Positions 44,983-52,667 of a stretch of 64,000 nucleotides of DNA are shown piece by piece. The translations under genes were made by a program, and so were the position numbers. The notes under the pieces are model-generated. The model was not told the origin of the DNA. It was given only the letters and a program-made list of their open reading frames with translations, and ran no database searches. Origin of the DNA: Kaistella solincola (lineage in GTDB: Bacteria; Bacteroidota; Bacteroidia; Flavobacteriales; Weeksellaceae); contig NZ_JSYK01000002.1 in the NCBI RefSeq assembly GCF_000812875.1, forward strand, positions 248,001 to 312,000, given 5' to 3'. How positions within the stretch are numbered: the first letter of the stretch is position 1; each line of letters begins with the position of its first letter.

Positions 44983-46761
44983 ATGAACATTAAAGATATT
45001 ATTCAGGACAAATTAAAAGAAATTATCGCCACGGTTTTTCAAATAGATGGTCTAAACATAACCGATACAGTCACCCTGGAGGTACAGCAAAATAAAACCG
45101 ACTTCGAAGGAGATTTCACTATCGTAACTTTTCCGCTCGTCAAATTTTTAAAGAAAAGCCCCGACTACATCGCGATGGAACTCGGCGACGCTTTTATGAC
45201 GCAGTCAGATTTTGTTGAAAGTTATCACGTCGTAAAGGGCTTCCTGAACTTAAAAGTCAAAAACAAATTTTTCCTCAACAATTTCCAGCACACCAAAGAA
45301 ACTTTTGACCAGATTGAAAGCCGCAACGCGACGGTAATGGTCGAATTTTCCTCGCCAAATACCAACAAACCTTTACACCTCGGCCATATCCGAAATAATC
45401 TTTTGGGCTACTCTGTTTCCAAAATTTTAAAACAGGACGGCTATAACGTCATCAAAACTCAGATCATCAACGACCGCGGAATCCATATCTGCAAATCAAT
45501 GCTCGCCTGGCAAAAATCCGGCGCTAAGGAAACTCCGGAAAATACCGGCTTAAAAGGCGATAAATTGGTGGGAAACTATTATGTCGCTTTTGACCAAAAC
45601 TACAAAAAGCAAATCGCCGAACTCGTTGCTGAAGGAACCGACGAAAACACCGCTAAAAAACAGGCACCTGTCATGCTCGAAGCACAGAAAATGCTTCTCG
45701 ACTGGGAAAAAGGCGACGAAACTGTGCGCAACCTTTGGTCTGAAATGAACTCTTGGGTGTACGCCGGCTTCGCCGAAACTTACAAACGTTTGGGTGTGGA
45801 TTTCGACCAAATCCAGTACGAAAGCAACACCTATCTTTTAGGTAAAGATCTTATTCAGCACGGCTTGGTTACGGGTGTTCTCTACCAAAAAGAAGACGGC
45901 TCCGTTTGGTGTGACCTTTCCGATGAAGGTCTGGACCACAAACTGCTCTTGCGCGGCGACGGAACTTCCGTGTATATGACCCAAGATTTGGGTACAGCAG
46001 TTCAGCGTTTTCAGGAGAACGATATTCAGAAACTCATCTACACCGTTGGGAACGAGCAGGATTACCACTTCGATGTGCTCTTCAAAATTCTGAAAAAATT
46101 AGGCTATTCTTGGGCAGAAAATCTCTACCATCTTTCTTATGGAATGGTAGAACTTCCGGAAGGCAAAATGAAATCGCGCGAAGGAACCGTCGTTGATGCC
46201 GACGATTTGATGCAGGAAATGTGCATCACAGCAAAAGAAAAAGCACAGGAACTAGGTAAACTCGAAAATCTATCCGACGAAGAAAAAGAAAAATCTTACG
46301 AAACCGTCGGAATTGGCGCACTAAAATATTTCATGCTGAAAGTAGATCCGAAAAAGAAAATGCTTTTCAATCCGGCAGAAAGTATCGATTTTGCTGGGAA
46401 TACAGGCCCGTTCATCCAGTACACGTACGCGCGAATCCAGTCGTTGCTCGCGAAAGCCAACTACCAGCCAACCACGCTTTCCGAGTACGAACTCACAAGT
46501 TCAGAAAAAGATTTGGTAATGCATCTTTCCAACTTTAGAGACACCGTTTCGCGCGCTGCAGAAACACTTTCGCCCGCGCTCGTGGCCAACTATATCTACG
46601 ACGTCGTAAAATCCTACAACTCCTTCTACCAGAACAATCCGATCCTGAGTCAGGACGATGAAAATACCAAAAGTTTCCGTCTTGAACTGTCAGATTTAAC
46701 CGGAAAAACCATCAAAAAAGGGCTTGAATTATTAGGAATCGGCACCGTAAACCGCATGTAA
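44983..46761 (+). CDS. argS: Arginyl-tRNA synthetase
   Basis: A 592-residue class Ia synthetase that charges tRNA-Arg. The HIGH motif is HLGH at about residues 131-134 in NTNKPLHLGHIRNN, the KMSKS equivalent is GKMKSREGT near residue 395, and a C-terminal DALR anticodon-binding domain ends with the usual GIGTVNRM. The N-terminal Add1 domain is present. Length is normal. Confidence 0.97.
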   Translation: MNIKDIIQDKLKEIIATVFQIDGLNITDTVTLEVQQNKTDFEGDFTIVTFPLVKFLKKSPDYIAMELGDAFMTQSDFVESYHVVKGFLNLKVKNKFFLNNFQHTKETFDQIESRNATVMVEFSSPNTNKPLHLGHIRNNLLGYSVSKILKQDGYNVIKTQIINDRGIHICKSMLAWQKSGAKETPENTGLKGDKLVGNYYVAFDQNYKKQIAELVAEGTDENTAKKQAPVMLEAQKMLLDWEKGDETVRNLWSEMNSWVYAGFAETYKRLGVDFDQIQYESNTYLLGKDLIQHGLVTGVLYQKEDGSVWCDLSDEGLDHKLLLRGDGTSVYMTQDLGTAVQRFQENDIQKLIYTVGNEQDYHFDVLFKILKKLGYSWAENLYHLSYGMVELPEGKMKSREGTVVDADDLMQEMCITAKEKAQELGKLENLSDEEKEKSYETVGIGALKYFMLKVDPKKKMLFNPAESIDFAGNTGPFIQYTYARIQSLLAKANYQPTTLSEYELTSSEKDLVMHLSNFRDTVSRAAETLSPALVANYIYDVVKSYNSFYQNNPILSQDDENTKSFRLELSDLTGKTIKKGLELLGIGTVNRM

Positions 46762-46768
46762 ATTTTTT

Positions 46769-46884
46769 GGGCGTGCCCCGATTACCAGCGCATTGGCAGC
46801 CGCATCGGGTCGGTCTCCGGCTGCAATCTTTTTTTACGGCGCTTACGCGTCGTAAAAAAAGGATTTCCGCCTCCGCCCTCACGC
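46769..46884 (+). repeat. Structured interspersed element, copy R5
   Basis: Begins GGGCGTGCCCC and ends CTCCGCCCTCACGC. It contains an outer 6-bp stem CCCGAT/ATCGGG (46777-46782 with 46804-46809) and a 14-bp stem with one G-U pair (46829-46842 with 46847-46860, loop TTAC) flanked by CTGCAATC and GGATTTCCGC. The layout is the same as in copy R6 at 52219. It fills the gap between argS and menE. Confidence 0.7.
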
Positions 46885-46916
46885 GTTTGGTCGCTACGTC
46901 AAAACCATTTCAAAAT

Positions 46917-47954
46917 ATGAAAATCGATTTTTCTCAAAACTCCTGGCAAAAACTCACGCCGGAAACCGATTTTGAAAAAAAAGTGCTCGCTTTTATCAGC
47001 GAGTGGTTTTCAGCATCCGAAACGGTAAAAGTTCAGACTTCGGGTTCCACAGGCACACCGAAAATTTTCGATATTGAGAAAGAAAAAATGCGCTATTCCG
47101 CGAAAATGACCGGCGACATTTTAGGACTTCAAAAAGGCGATTCGGCACTACTCTGTCTTCCGGTAGAATACATTTCGGGAAAGATGATGGTTGTTCGCGC
47201 ACTTGAAAGAAACTTGATTTTAACCGTAAAAACACCATCCGCCGCGCCGCTGGAAGATGTGAGCGAAGAAATTGACTTCTGTGCGCTGTCGCCACTTCAG
47301 GTAGAAAATTCCCTGCAAAAACTGCATTTTTTTCAAAATATTATTATTGGCGGTGCCGCGGTTTCTGAAACTTTGAAAAATAAAATTCACAGCGCTTTAA
47401 AATTCAGCGAAGGCCATATAATACCGAAAATTTTCGAAACGTACGGCATGTCGGAGACTTTATCTCACATCGCGCTCAAAGAAATTTTCCCCGTTCCGGA
47501 GGCATTTTTTTCTGTTTTGCCTGGCGTGGAAATATCTACCGATGACAGAAACTGTCTCCAGATTTTCGCGCCCAATTTAAATTCGGAACTGCTTACAACG
47601 AACGATTTAGTTGAGATAAAAAACGAAAACCAGTTTCGTTTTTTAGGCAGAATAGATCACGTCATCAATTCCGGTGGATTGAAAATTTATCCGGAAGAAT
47701 TGGAAGCATTGGTGAAAAAAATCCTGCCTCAGGAGCTTGTTTTTCTCGGAATTCCGGACGAAACTTTAGGCCAAAAATTGGTTTTGGTTATTGAAGGTGA
47801 AATTACCGAAACGCAAAAATCGGCGTTAAATACTCTGAATTTTCCGACGAAAAATCACAAGCCCAAAGAAGTTATTTTCCTCCAAGAATTTCCGCGCATC
47901 CCGAACGGAAAAATCGACCGCCAAAAGTTGCTTCAAACCGTTTCCAAAAAATAA
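46917..47954 (+). CDS. menE: AMP-binding enzyme, probable o-succinylbenzoate-CoA ligase
   Basis: A 345-residue acyl-adenylating enzyme. The P-loop of the ANL superfamily is QTSGSTGTPK (about residues 40-49), the A5-type motif is FETYGMSETLSHIA, and the C-terminal hinge and catalytic Lys are in LGRIDHVINSGGLKIYPEE and PNGKIDRQKL. It is shorter than most ANL enzymes, which is typical of the flavobacterial MenE that activates o-succinylbenzoate for menaquinone synthesis. The ATG at 46917 was chosen because any longer reading goes through repeat R5. No other men gene is near. Confidence 0.85.
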   Translation: MKIDFSQNSWQKLTPETDFEKKVLAFISEWFSASETVKVQTSGSTGTPKIFDIEKEKMRYSAKMTGDILGLQKGDSALLCLPVEYISGKMMVVRALERNLILTVKTPSAAPLEDVSEEIDFCALSPLQVENSLQKLHFFQNIIIGGAAVSETLKNKIHSALKFSEGHIIPKIFETYGMSETLSHIALKEIFPVPEAFFSVLPGVEISTDDRNCLQIFAPNLNSELLTTNDLVEIKNENQFRFLGRIDHVINSGGLKIYPEELEALVKKILPQELVFLGIPDETLGQKLVLVIEGEITETQKSALNTLNFPTKNHKPKEVIFLQEFPRIPNGKIDRQKLLQTVSKK

Positions 47955-47980
47955 GCCGCTAAAACGGCATTTTTTTTCGT
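47953..47980 (+). terminator. Terminator after menE, also a short-motif copy
   Basis: GCCG-CTAAAA-CGGC (47955-47968) is followed by ATTTTTTTT. It shows that the short palindromic motif can act as a terminator. Confidence 0.7.
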
Positions 47981-47994
47981 TTTACAATATTCTT

Positions 47995-48002
47995 TATCTT
48001 TG
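47995..48002 (+). promoter_or_regulatory. -7 promoter box of arfB
   Basis: TATCTTTG matches TAnnTTTG and ends only 5 bp before the ATG at 48008, so the mRNA should have almost no leader. Confidence 0.55.
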
Positions 48003-48007
48003 TTTCC

Positions 48008-48403
48008 ATGAGAGATTTCACCAAAGAACTGACGTATAAAACCTCGCGCAGCAGCGGCGCGGGCGGACAAAACGTGAACAAGGTGGAAACTTCCGTCACC
48101 GTCATGTGGAATGTTGCCGCCAGCGATTTTTTTTCAATTGAAGCGAAAGAAATGATTTCTGAAAAACTGAAAAATCGTATCAATTCAGACGGAATTTTGC
48201 AGCTCACCGTTTCGGAAAGCCGCACGCAGTTGCAGAACAAAAAAATCGCGACGGAAAGGATTTTAGAGCTGGTGAAAAAATCGCTTTTCATTCCGAAAGC
48301 GCGGAAAGCTACAAAACCTTCGAAATCCAAAATTGAAAAACGCCTGAAAGCGAAGAAGGAACTTTCCGCAAAAAAGGAAAACCGGCGATTCCGGGGAGAA
48401 TAA
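48008..48403 (+). CDS. arfB: Peptidyl-tRNA hydrolase ArfB
   Basis: A 131-residue ribosome-rescue factor (YaeJ/ArfB, related to release factors). The catalytic GGQ lies at residues 19-21 in SSGAGGQNVNKVET, and the C-terminal Lys/Arg-rich tail (about 95-131) is the part that enters the empty mRNA channel of stalled ribosomes. It lacks the codon-recognition domain of RF1/RF2, which fits rescue rather than termination. The promoter box is nearly adjacent to the ATG. It would act together with, or instead of, tmRNA; no tmRNA gene is seen in this window. Confidence 0.92.
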   Translation: MRDFTKELTYKTSRSSGAGGQNVNKVETSVTVMWNVAASDFFSIEAKEMISEKLKNRINSDGILQLTVSESRTQLQNKKIATERILELVKKSLFIPKARKATKPSKSKIEKRLKAKKELSAKKENRRFRGE

Positions 48404-48439
48404 TTTTTGGAAAAATTTGCTGTTTTAAGGGTGAATTTT

Positions 48440-48585
48440 TGGTTTTTAGCTCCCGCAGATTTTGATAATTTCGCAGATGTAAAAAATTAGCTGCTGAAAG
48501 GGCATTTTTTTTAATTCGCGTGGATTTTCCTGATTTTCGCAGATGTAAAAAAATTGACTGCTAAAACGTATTTTTTTGCGTTTTG
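48440..48585. repeat. Two imperfect tandem units of about 65 bp
   Basis: The stretch after arfB contains CGCAGATTTTGAT-TTTCGCAGATGTAAAAAATTAGCTGCTGA and then a related unit with GATTTTCGCAGATGTAAAAAAATTGACTGCTAA (read separately, with shared TTTCGCAGATGTAAAAAA). Each unit ends in a short-motif copy followed by T6-T8 (about 48487-48512 and 48553-48577). Confidence 0.5.
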
Positions 48586-48611
48586 CTTTTAAAAGAAGAA
48601 ACCAAAGCTCC

Positions 48612-48700
48612 CCTAGCCCCGATTGCAGTGGCATCCCCCGGCGAGGTTGCAACCGAAGCCGGGGATAAAACGGAAAGCGGGTTGTAATCTTCGGACGGAG
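48612..48700 (+). repeat. Structured interspersed element, copy R3
   Basis: Begins CCTAGCCCCGATTGCAGTGG and ends GCGGGTTGTAATCTTCGG. The core is a G/C-rich hairpin, CCCCGGC/GCCGGGG (48636-48642 with 48658-48664) with an inner GGTT-GC-AACC. The flanks match copy R4 at 35921, the core does not. It lies just upstream of the promoter box at 48741. The rest of the 48404-48764 gap is the tandem repeat above; no gene is seen. Confidence 0.65.
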
Positions 48701-48740
48701 CGAAAACCGTCTTGCTCCTAAAAGAATTCTTTTTAATTAT

Positions 48741-48748
48741 TATCTTTG
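48741..48748 (+). promoter_or_regulatory. -7 promoter box of the deoxyhypusine synthase-like gene
   Basis: TATCTTTG matches TAnnTTTG 16 bp before the ATG. Confidence 0.6.
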
Positions 48749-48764
48749 CTAAAACGAAAAAATT

Positions 48765-49739
48765 ATGAGTAAGCCGATTACGGAATTTATAGAAAAATAT
48801 TATCTGCATTTTAATGCCGCCGCTTTGGTAGACGCTTCCAAAGGTTATGTGGCGCACCTGAAAGACGGCGGAAAAATGATGATTACCCTCGCCGGCGCGA
48901 TGTCTACTGCGGAAATCGGGAAAATTCTGGCCGAAATGATCCGTCAGGATAAAGTGGATATTATTTCGTGTACGGGCGCGAATCTGGAGGAAGATTTGAT
49001 GAACCTCGTGGCGCATTCGCATTACGAAAGAGTGCCGCATTACCGCGACCTGACTGCGCAGGACGAATGGAATTTGCTGGAAAAAGGGTTAAACCGTGTG
49101 ACTGATACTTGTATTCCGGAAGAGGAAGCATTCCGACGTTTGCAGAAACATATTGTGGAAATTTGGAAAGATGCAGAAGCAAAAGGCGAGCGTTATTTCC
49201 CGCATGAATATATGTATAAAATGCTTTTATCAGGCGTTTTGGAGCAATATTATGAAATCCCGAAAGAGAATTCCTGGATGTTGGCCGCGGCGGAGAAAAA
49301 CCTGCCGATTGTAGTGCCAGGCTGGGAAGATTCTACCATGGGAAATATTTTCTCCAGCTATTGTATTAAAGGTGAACTAAAGCCTTCGACCATGAAATCG
49401 GGGATTGAATATATGATGTATTTGGCTGATTGGTATCCGAAAAATTCGGGTGGAAAAGGCGTTGGTTTCTTCCAGGTTGGCGGTGGAATCGCGGGTGATT
49501 TCCCAATCTGCGTAGTTCCGATGCTGTATCAGGATATGGAAATGACCGACATACCTTTCTGGTCGTATTTCTGCCAGATCTCTGATTCTACAACGTCTTA
49601 CGGTTCGTACTCCGGTGCGGTGCCGAACGAAAAAATTACTTGGGGAAAACTGGATATCACGACACCGAAATTTATCGTTGAAAGTGACGCCACGATTTGT
49701 GCGCCGCTGATGTTCTCTTATATTTTGGAAAACTCGTAA
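48765..49739 (+). CDS. Deoxyhypusine synthase-family protein
   Basis: A 324-residue homologue of deoxyhypusine synthase. The eukaryotic enzyme uses spermidine and NAD to modify eIF5A, a protein bacteria lack, so the bacterial homologues probably act on polyamines (homospermidine synthase-like) or on an unknown target. Family features are TLAGAMSTAEIGKILAEMIR, DIISCTGANLEEDL (NAD/spermidine binding), and the SWGK-type motif, here TWGKL with the catalytic Lys at residue 295 retained. Cytoplasmic. It is monocistronic with a clear promoter box and terminator. No speA or other polyamine gene is adjacent. Confidence 0.88.
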   Translation: MSKPITEFIEKYYLHFNAAALVDASKGYVAHLKDGGKMMITLAGAMSTAEIGKILAEMIRQDKVDIISCTGANLEEDLMNLVAHSHYERVPHYRDLTAQDEWNLLEKGLNRVTDTCIPEEEAFRRLQKHIVEIWKDAEAKGERYFPHEYMYKMLLSGVLEQYYEIPKENSWMLAAAEKNLPIVVPGWEDSTMGNIFSSYCIKGELKPSTMKSGIEYMMYLADWYPKNSGGKGVGFFQVGGGIAGDFPICVVPMLYQDMEMTDIPFWSYFCQISDSTTSYGSYSGAVPNEKITWGKLDITTPKFIVESDATICAPLMFSYILENS

Positions 49740-49740
49740 A

Positions 49741-49780
49741 GTTAGAAGCTAGATATTAGAAGCTAGAAGTTAGATATCTA
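49741..49780. repeat. TTAGAAGCTAGA simple repeat
   Basis: Three imperfect copies of TTAGAAGCTAGA/TTAGATATC words stand between the stop codon and the terminator. Confidence 0.5.
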
Positions 49781-49812
49781 AAATCGTCTCAGAAATGGGG
49801 CGGTTTTTTTTA
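49781..49812 (+). terminator. Terminator after the deoxyhypusine synthase-like gene
   Basis: AAATCGTCTC pairs with GGGGCGGTTT over 10 bp if G-U pairs are allowed, followed by TTTTT. Because of the G-U pairs it works only in the plus direction. Confidence 0.65.
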
Positions 49813-49847
49813 CGCAAAATATTTCTGATAATTTCTAACTTTAAACT

Positions 49848-50153
49848 ATGAATGATTTATTCAACAAGCAGGTTTTTGAAATCATTAACCTTATTCCGAA
49901 AGGTCGTGTGACAAGTTACGGCGCGATTGCAAAAGCGGTGGGTTATCCGAATCACGCGCGGCATGTAGGAAATGCGCTGCGAAATTACGACGATGATTTT
50001 CCGGCGCACCGCGTGTGTAATGCTTCGGGAAGAATTACTGCGAGCTGTAAACGCGATTTTATAGGAAAGCTAAAAGCAGAAAATATCGAGGTAAAAGAAG
50101 GAAAAATCCAGAATTTTAAAAATGTGTTTTGGAATCCGCTGGAGGAATTATAA
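49848..50153 (+). CDS. Alkyltransferase-like protein (ATL, MGMT family)
   Basis: A 101-residue member of the MGMT DNA-binding family. In repair-active O6-methylguanine transferases the motif is PCHR; here it is PAHR (residues 52-55), so the acceptor Cys is lost and the protein should bind O6-alkylguanine and flag it for nucleotide-excision repair, as ATL proteins do. The RVTSYGAIAKAVG helix-turn-helix start is clear. A near -7 box (TAACTTTA, 49836-49843) is almost adjacent to the ATG. Confidence 0.88.
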   Translation: MNDLFNKQVFEIINLIPKGRVTSYGAIAKAVGYPNHARHVGNALRNYDDDFPAHRVCNASGRITASCKRDFIGKLKAENIEVKEGKIQNFKNVFWNPLEEL

Positions 50154-50170
50154 CTACGAATGCAGAAATA

Positions 50171-50207
50171 AAAAAACCTCGTAAAAGTTTGAAACTCGTA
50201 CGAGGTT
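50171..50207 (-). terminator. Terminator after htpG
   Basis: AACCTCGTA pairs perfectly with TACGAGGTT (50175-50183 with 50199-50207), followed on the minus strand by TTTTTATT. It lies between convergent genes. Confidence 0.75.
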
Positions 50208-50248
50208 ATATCAGTAAAGTTCTTTTCGCTTTACTTGGCTCTTTTCAA

Positions 50249-52138
50249 TTACTTACTCAACTGCTGATAACTTCTTTGAATAAAATCTGTCAAATCTTTT
50301 CCTTTCAAGAGATTCTGAGAAAGTTTCGCCAAATCTAAAGCATATTTAATTTTGGTATTTTTCTCTTCAGCATTTTCATTTTTCAGAATTTCCGACGCCA
50401 GTTCGCTGTTCGAATTCACCACCAAATTATACATTTCCGGGAAACCGCCCATGCCGAACATTCCACCGCCGCCGGTCGCCTGCATATCTTTCATACGGCG
50501 CATAAATTCCGGCTGTGTGATCATAAACGGCGCTTCGGTGCTTTCTAAATCCTCGATTTGAACGGAAAATTTAGTGTCGTTCACTGCTTCTTCAATATTT
50601 TTCTTCAAAGATTCTTTTTCCTCTTCATTCAATTTAGAAATCGCAGAATCTTCTTTTTTAATTAAATTATTCAGGTGATCAGCATCAACACGAGCAAAGG
50701 AAATTTTTTCCTTCGAAGTTTCTAATTTCTGAATCAAATGCGGAACTATTGGTGAATCAAGTAACAAAACTTCATAACCTTTGTCATTCGCAGCCTGTAC
50801 ATAACTGTGCTGATCGTGTTCGTTTGTCGCGTAAAGCAGCACCAAATTTCCGTCTTTGTCAGTCTGCATCGGCTTCAGTTTTTCCTCAAGTTCAGACCAT
50901 AAATAATATTTTCCGTCGGTGGTTGGATACAGTGCAAACTTGTCCGATTTATCAAAGAACTTATCTTCGGAAATCATTCCGTATTCGATGACGATTTTGA
51001 TGTCATTCCATTTTTTCTCGTAATCTTCACGGTTTTCATTGAATAATGAAACCATTTTGTCCGCCACTTTTTTGGTGATATAAGACGATATTTTTTTCAC
51101 CGCGCCGTCCGCCTGAAGATATGAACGGGAAACGTTCAGCGGAATGTCCGGCGAATCGATGACACCGCGCAGCAACATAAGGAAATCCGGCACAATTCCT
51201 TTTACCTCATCGGTCACGTAAACCTGATTTTGGTACAGCTGAATTTTATCTTTTTCAATGTTTAAACCGTTGGTCAGTTTCGGGAAATACAAAATTCCGG
51301 TTAAATTGAACGGATAATCCACGTTCAAATGAATATTGAACAAAGGCTCTTCAAACTGCATCGGATACAGCTCGTGGTAGAACTGCTTGTAATCCGCATC
51401 GGTCAGCTCACTTGGCGCTTTTGTCCACGCCGGAGTCGGATTATTAATGATATTGTCTACTTCCACCGTTTCCGCTTTTGCGTCTTCGGCAGCATCTTCA
51501 GGCAATGGTAAAGATTCCGTTTTGGTGCCGAATTTAATCGGAACCGGCATAAATTTATTGTATTTCAAAAGCAGCTCGCGAATTCTGGATTCTTCCAAAA
51601 ACTCCGTAGAATCTTCAGCGATGTGCAGGATAATATCCGTTCCACGCTTGGTTTTGTCGGCTTCTTCCAAAGTATAAACCGGACTTCCGTCGCAAATCCA
51701 ACGCACAGCAGGTTCGTCTTTGTAAGATTTTGTAACGATTTCCACTTTTTCCGCCACCATAAACGCAGAGTAAAATCCAAGTCCAAAATGACCGATAATT
51801 CCGGAATCTTTCGAAGTATCTTTATATTTTTCCAAGAATTCTTCAGCGCCTGAAAATGCAATTTGGTTGATGTATTTTTCAACTTCAGCACCCGTCATCC
51901 CGATTCCTTGGTCAGAAATCGTAAGCGTTTTCGCGTCTTTATCGATCGCAACTTCAATTTTCGGTGTACCGTAGTCGGTTTTTATTTCACCGATGCTGGT
52001 CAGGTGTTTCAGCTTCAAAGTCGCGTCTGTCGCGTTAGAAATCAGCTCACGCAAAAATATTTCGTGGTCGCTGTAGAGAAACTTTTTGATTAAGGGGAAA
52101 ATATTTTCCACCGAGACATTAATATTTCCTTGTGTCAT
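50249..52138 (-). CDS. htpG: Molecular chaperone HtpG (Hsp90)
   Basis: A 629-residue Hsp90 homodimeric chaperone. The N-terminal ATPase domain starts INVSVENIFPLIKKFLYSDHEIFLRELISNATDA and holds the Bergerat motifs DQGIGMT (about 96-102) and GHFGLGFYSAFMVA (about 131-144); middle and C-terminal dimerisation domains follow. Length is normal. A TGACA/TGTCA palindrome lies about 65 bp upstream, similar to words before groES and clpB. Confidence 0.97.
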   Translation of the reverse strand: MTQGNINVSVENIFPLIKKFLYSDHEIFLRELISNATDATLKLKHLTSIGEIKTDYGTPKIEVAIDKDAKTLTISDQGIGMTGAEVEKYINQIAFSGAEEFLEKYKDTSKDSGIIGHFGLGFYSAFMVAEKVEIVTKSYKDEPAVRWICDGSPVYTLEEADKTKRGTDIILHIAEDSTEFLEESRIRELLLKYNKFMPVPIKFGTKTESLPLPEDAAEDAKAETVEVDNIINNPTPAWTKAPSELTDADYKQFYHELYPMQFEEPLFNIHLNVDYPFNLTGILYFPKLTNGLNIEKDKIQLYQNQVYVTDEVKGIVPDFLMLLRGVIDSPDIPLNVSRSYLQADGAVKKISSYITKKVADKMVSLFNENREDYEKKWNDIKIVIEYGMISEDKFFDKSDKFALYPTTDGKYYLWSELEEKLKPMQTDKDGNLVLLYATNEHDQHSYVQAANDKGYEVLLLDSPIVPHLIQKLETSKEKISFARVDADHLNNLIKKEDSAISKLNEEEKESLKKNIEEAVNDTKFSVQIEDLESTEAPFMITQPEFMRRMKDMQATGGGGMFGMGGFPEMYNLVVNSNSELASEILKNENAEEKNTKIKYALDLAKLSQNLLKGKDLTDFIQRSYQQLSK

Positions 52139-52198
52139 TTTAAGTGATTTTTATGTTATGCGAGGGAAATCTCAAATAGAACACCAATCTGCAGAAAG

Positions 52199-52211
52199 TG
52201 ACATTTTGTCA
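52199..52211. promoter_or_regulatory. TGACA-TTT-TGTCA palindrome upstream of htpG
   Basis: A perfect 5-bp palindrome with a three-base centre, about 65 bp before the htpG ATG. Its half-site TGACA recurs at similar distance before groES and clpB. An operator role is inferred. Confidence 0.3.
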
Positions 52212-52218
52212 AGAATTT

Positions 52219-52328
52219 GGGCAATTCCCTTGGCCGGCACCTGCGGCGCCGGCCAAGGGGACCGGGCTATTCACTGCAACTCCTCCCCGCGCGGCGGGTC
52301 CGGGGTTTCCGTTGCTATCCCTATTGCG
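52219..52328 (+). repeat. Structured interspersed element, copy R6
   Basis: Starts GGGCAATTCCC and contains a perfect 12-bp stem CCCTTGGCCGGC/GCCGGCCAAGGG (52227-52238 with 52248-52259), then GGGCTATTCACTGCAAC, a second C/G-rich hairpin (CCCCG-...-CGGGG), and GGTTTCCGTTGCTATCCCTATTGC split over the end. The order of blocks equals that of R5 with unrelated stem sequences. Its G/C content is far above its surroundings. Confidence 0.7.
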
Positions 52329-52361
52329 GCTTGCGTGCTAATTTTCCTTTTTGTTTAGAAT

Positions 52362-52600
52362 TTTTTAGCCGCTATTTCACCCAAATTTTTCGATTTCCAT
52401 TTTCAACAAATTCAAAAAAAACACTGAATTAACCAATAAAATTTTGCTGCTATTTAACCAAAGTTCAGCTTAAGCAAAACCGTAAAAAAAAGGTAAAATA
52501 ACCGGCAGATTTTAGCTGCTATTTAACCGAAAATTGTGTTTAAGCAAAAAACAAAAAAAACACCCATTTAACGCCGAATTTTTTCATTCAAAAAATTAAA
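52362..52600. repeat. Three imperfect tandem units of 70-78 bp with short-motif copies
   Basis: AGCCGCTATTTCACCC (52367), GCTGCTATTTAACC (52446) and GCTGCTATTTAACC (52515) begin three successive units; the second and third continue with TTAAGCAAAA and an A-rich run. No gene is seen in 52329-52620. Confidence 0.55.
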
Positions 52601-52620
52601 ACATCCGGGTGAAAAACAAA

Positions 52621-52650
52621 AAAAACGGCAAAAAATGCCGTTTTTTTTAT
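52621..52650 (-). terminator. Terminator after recA
   Basis: A perfect 10-bp stem AAAAACGGCA/TGCCGTTTTT (52621-52630 with 52636-52645) with T-runs in both directions. Confidence 0.8.
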
Positions 52651-52667
52651 TATTAAAATAGTTGGGA

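Noticed and set aside
46767-46916. Upstream extension of menE
   Set aside because: The extra 50 codons are repeat R5; the family start fits the ATG at 46917.
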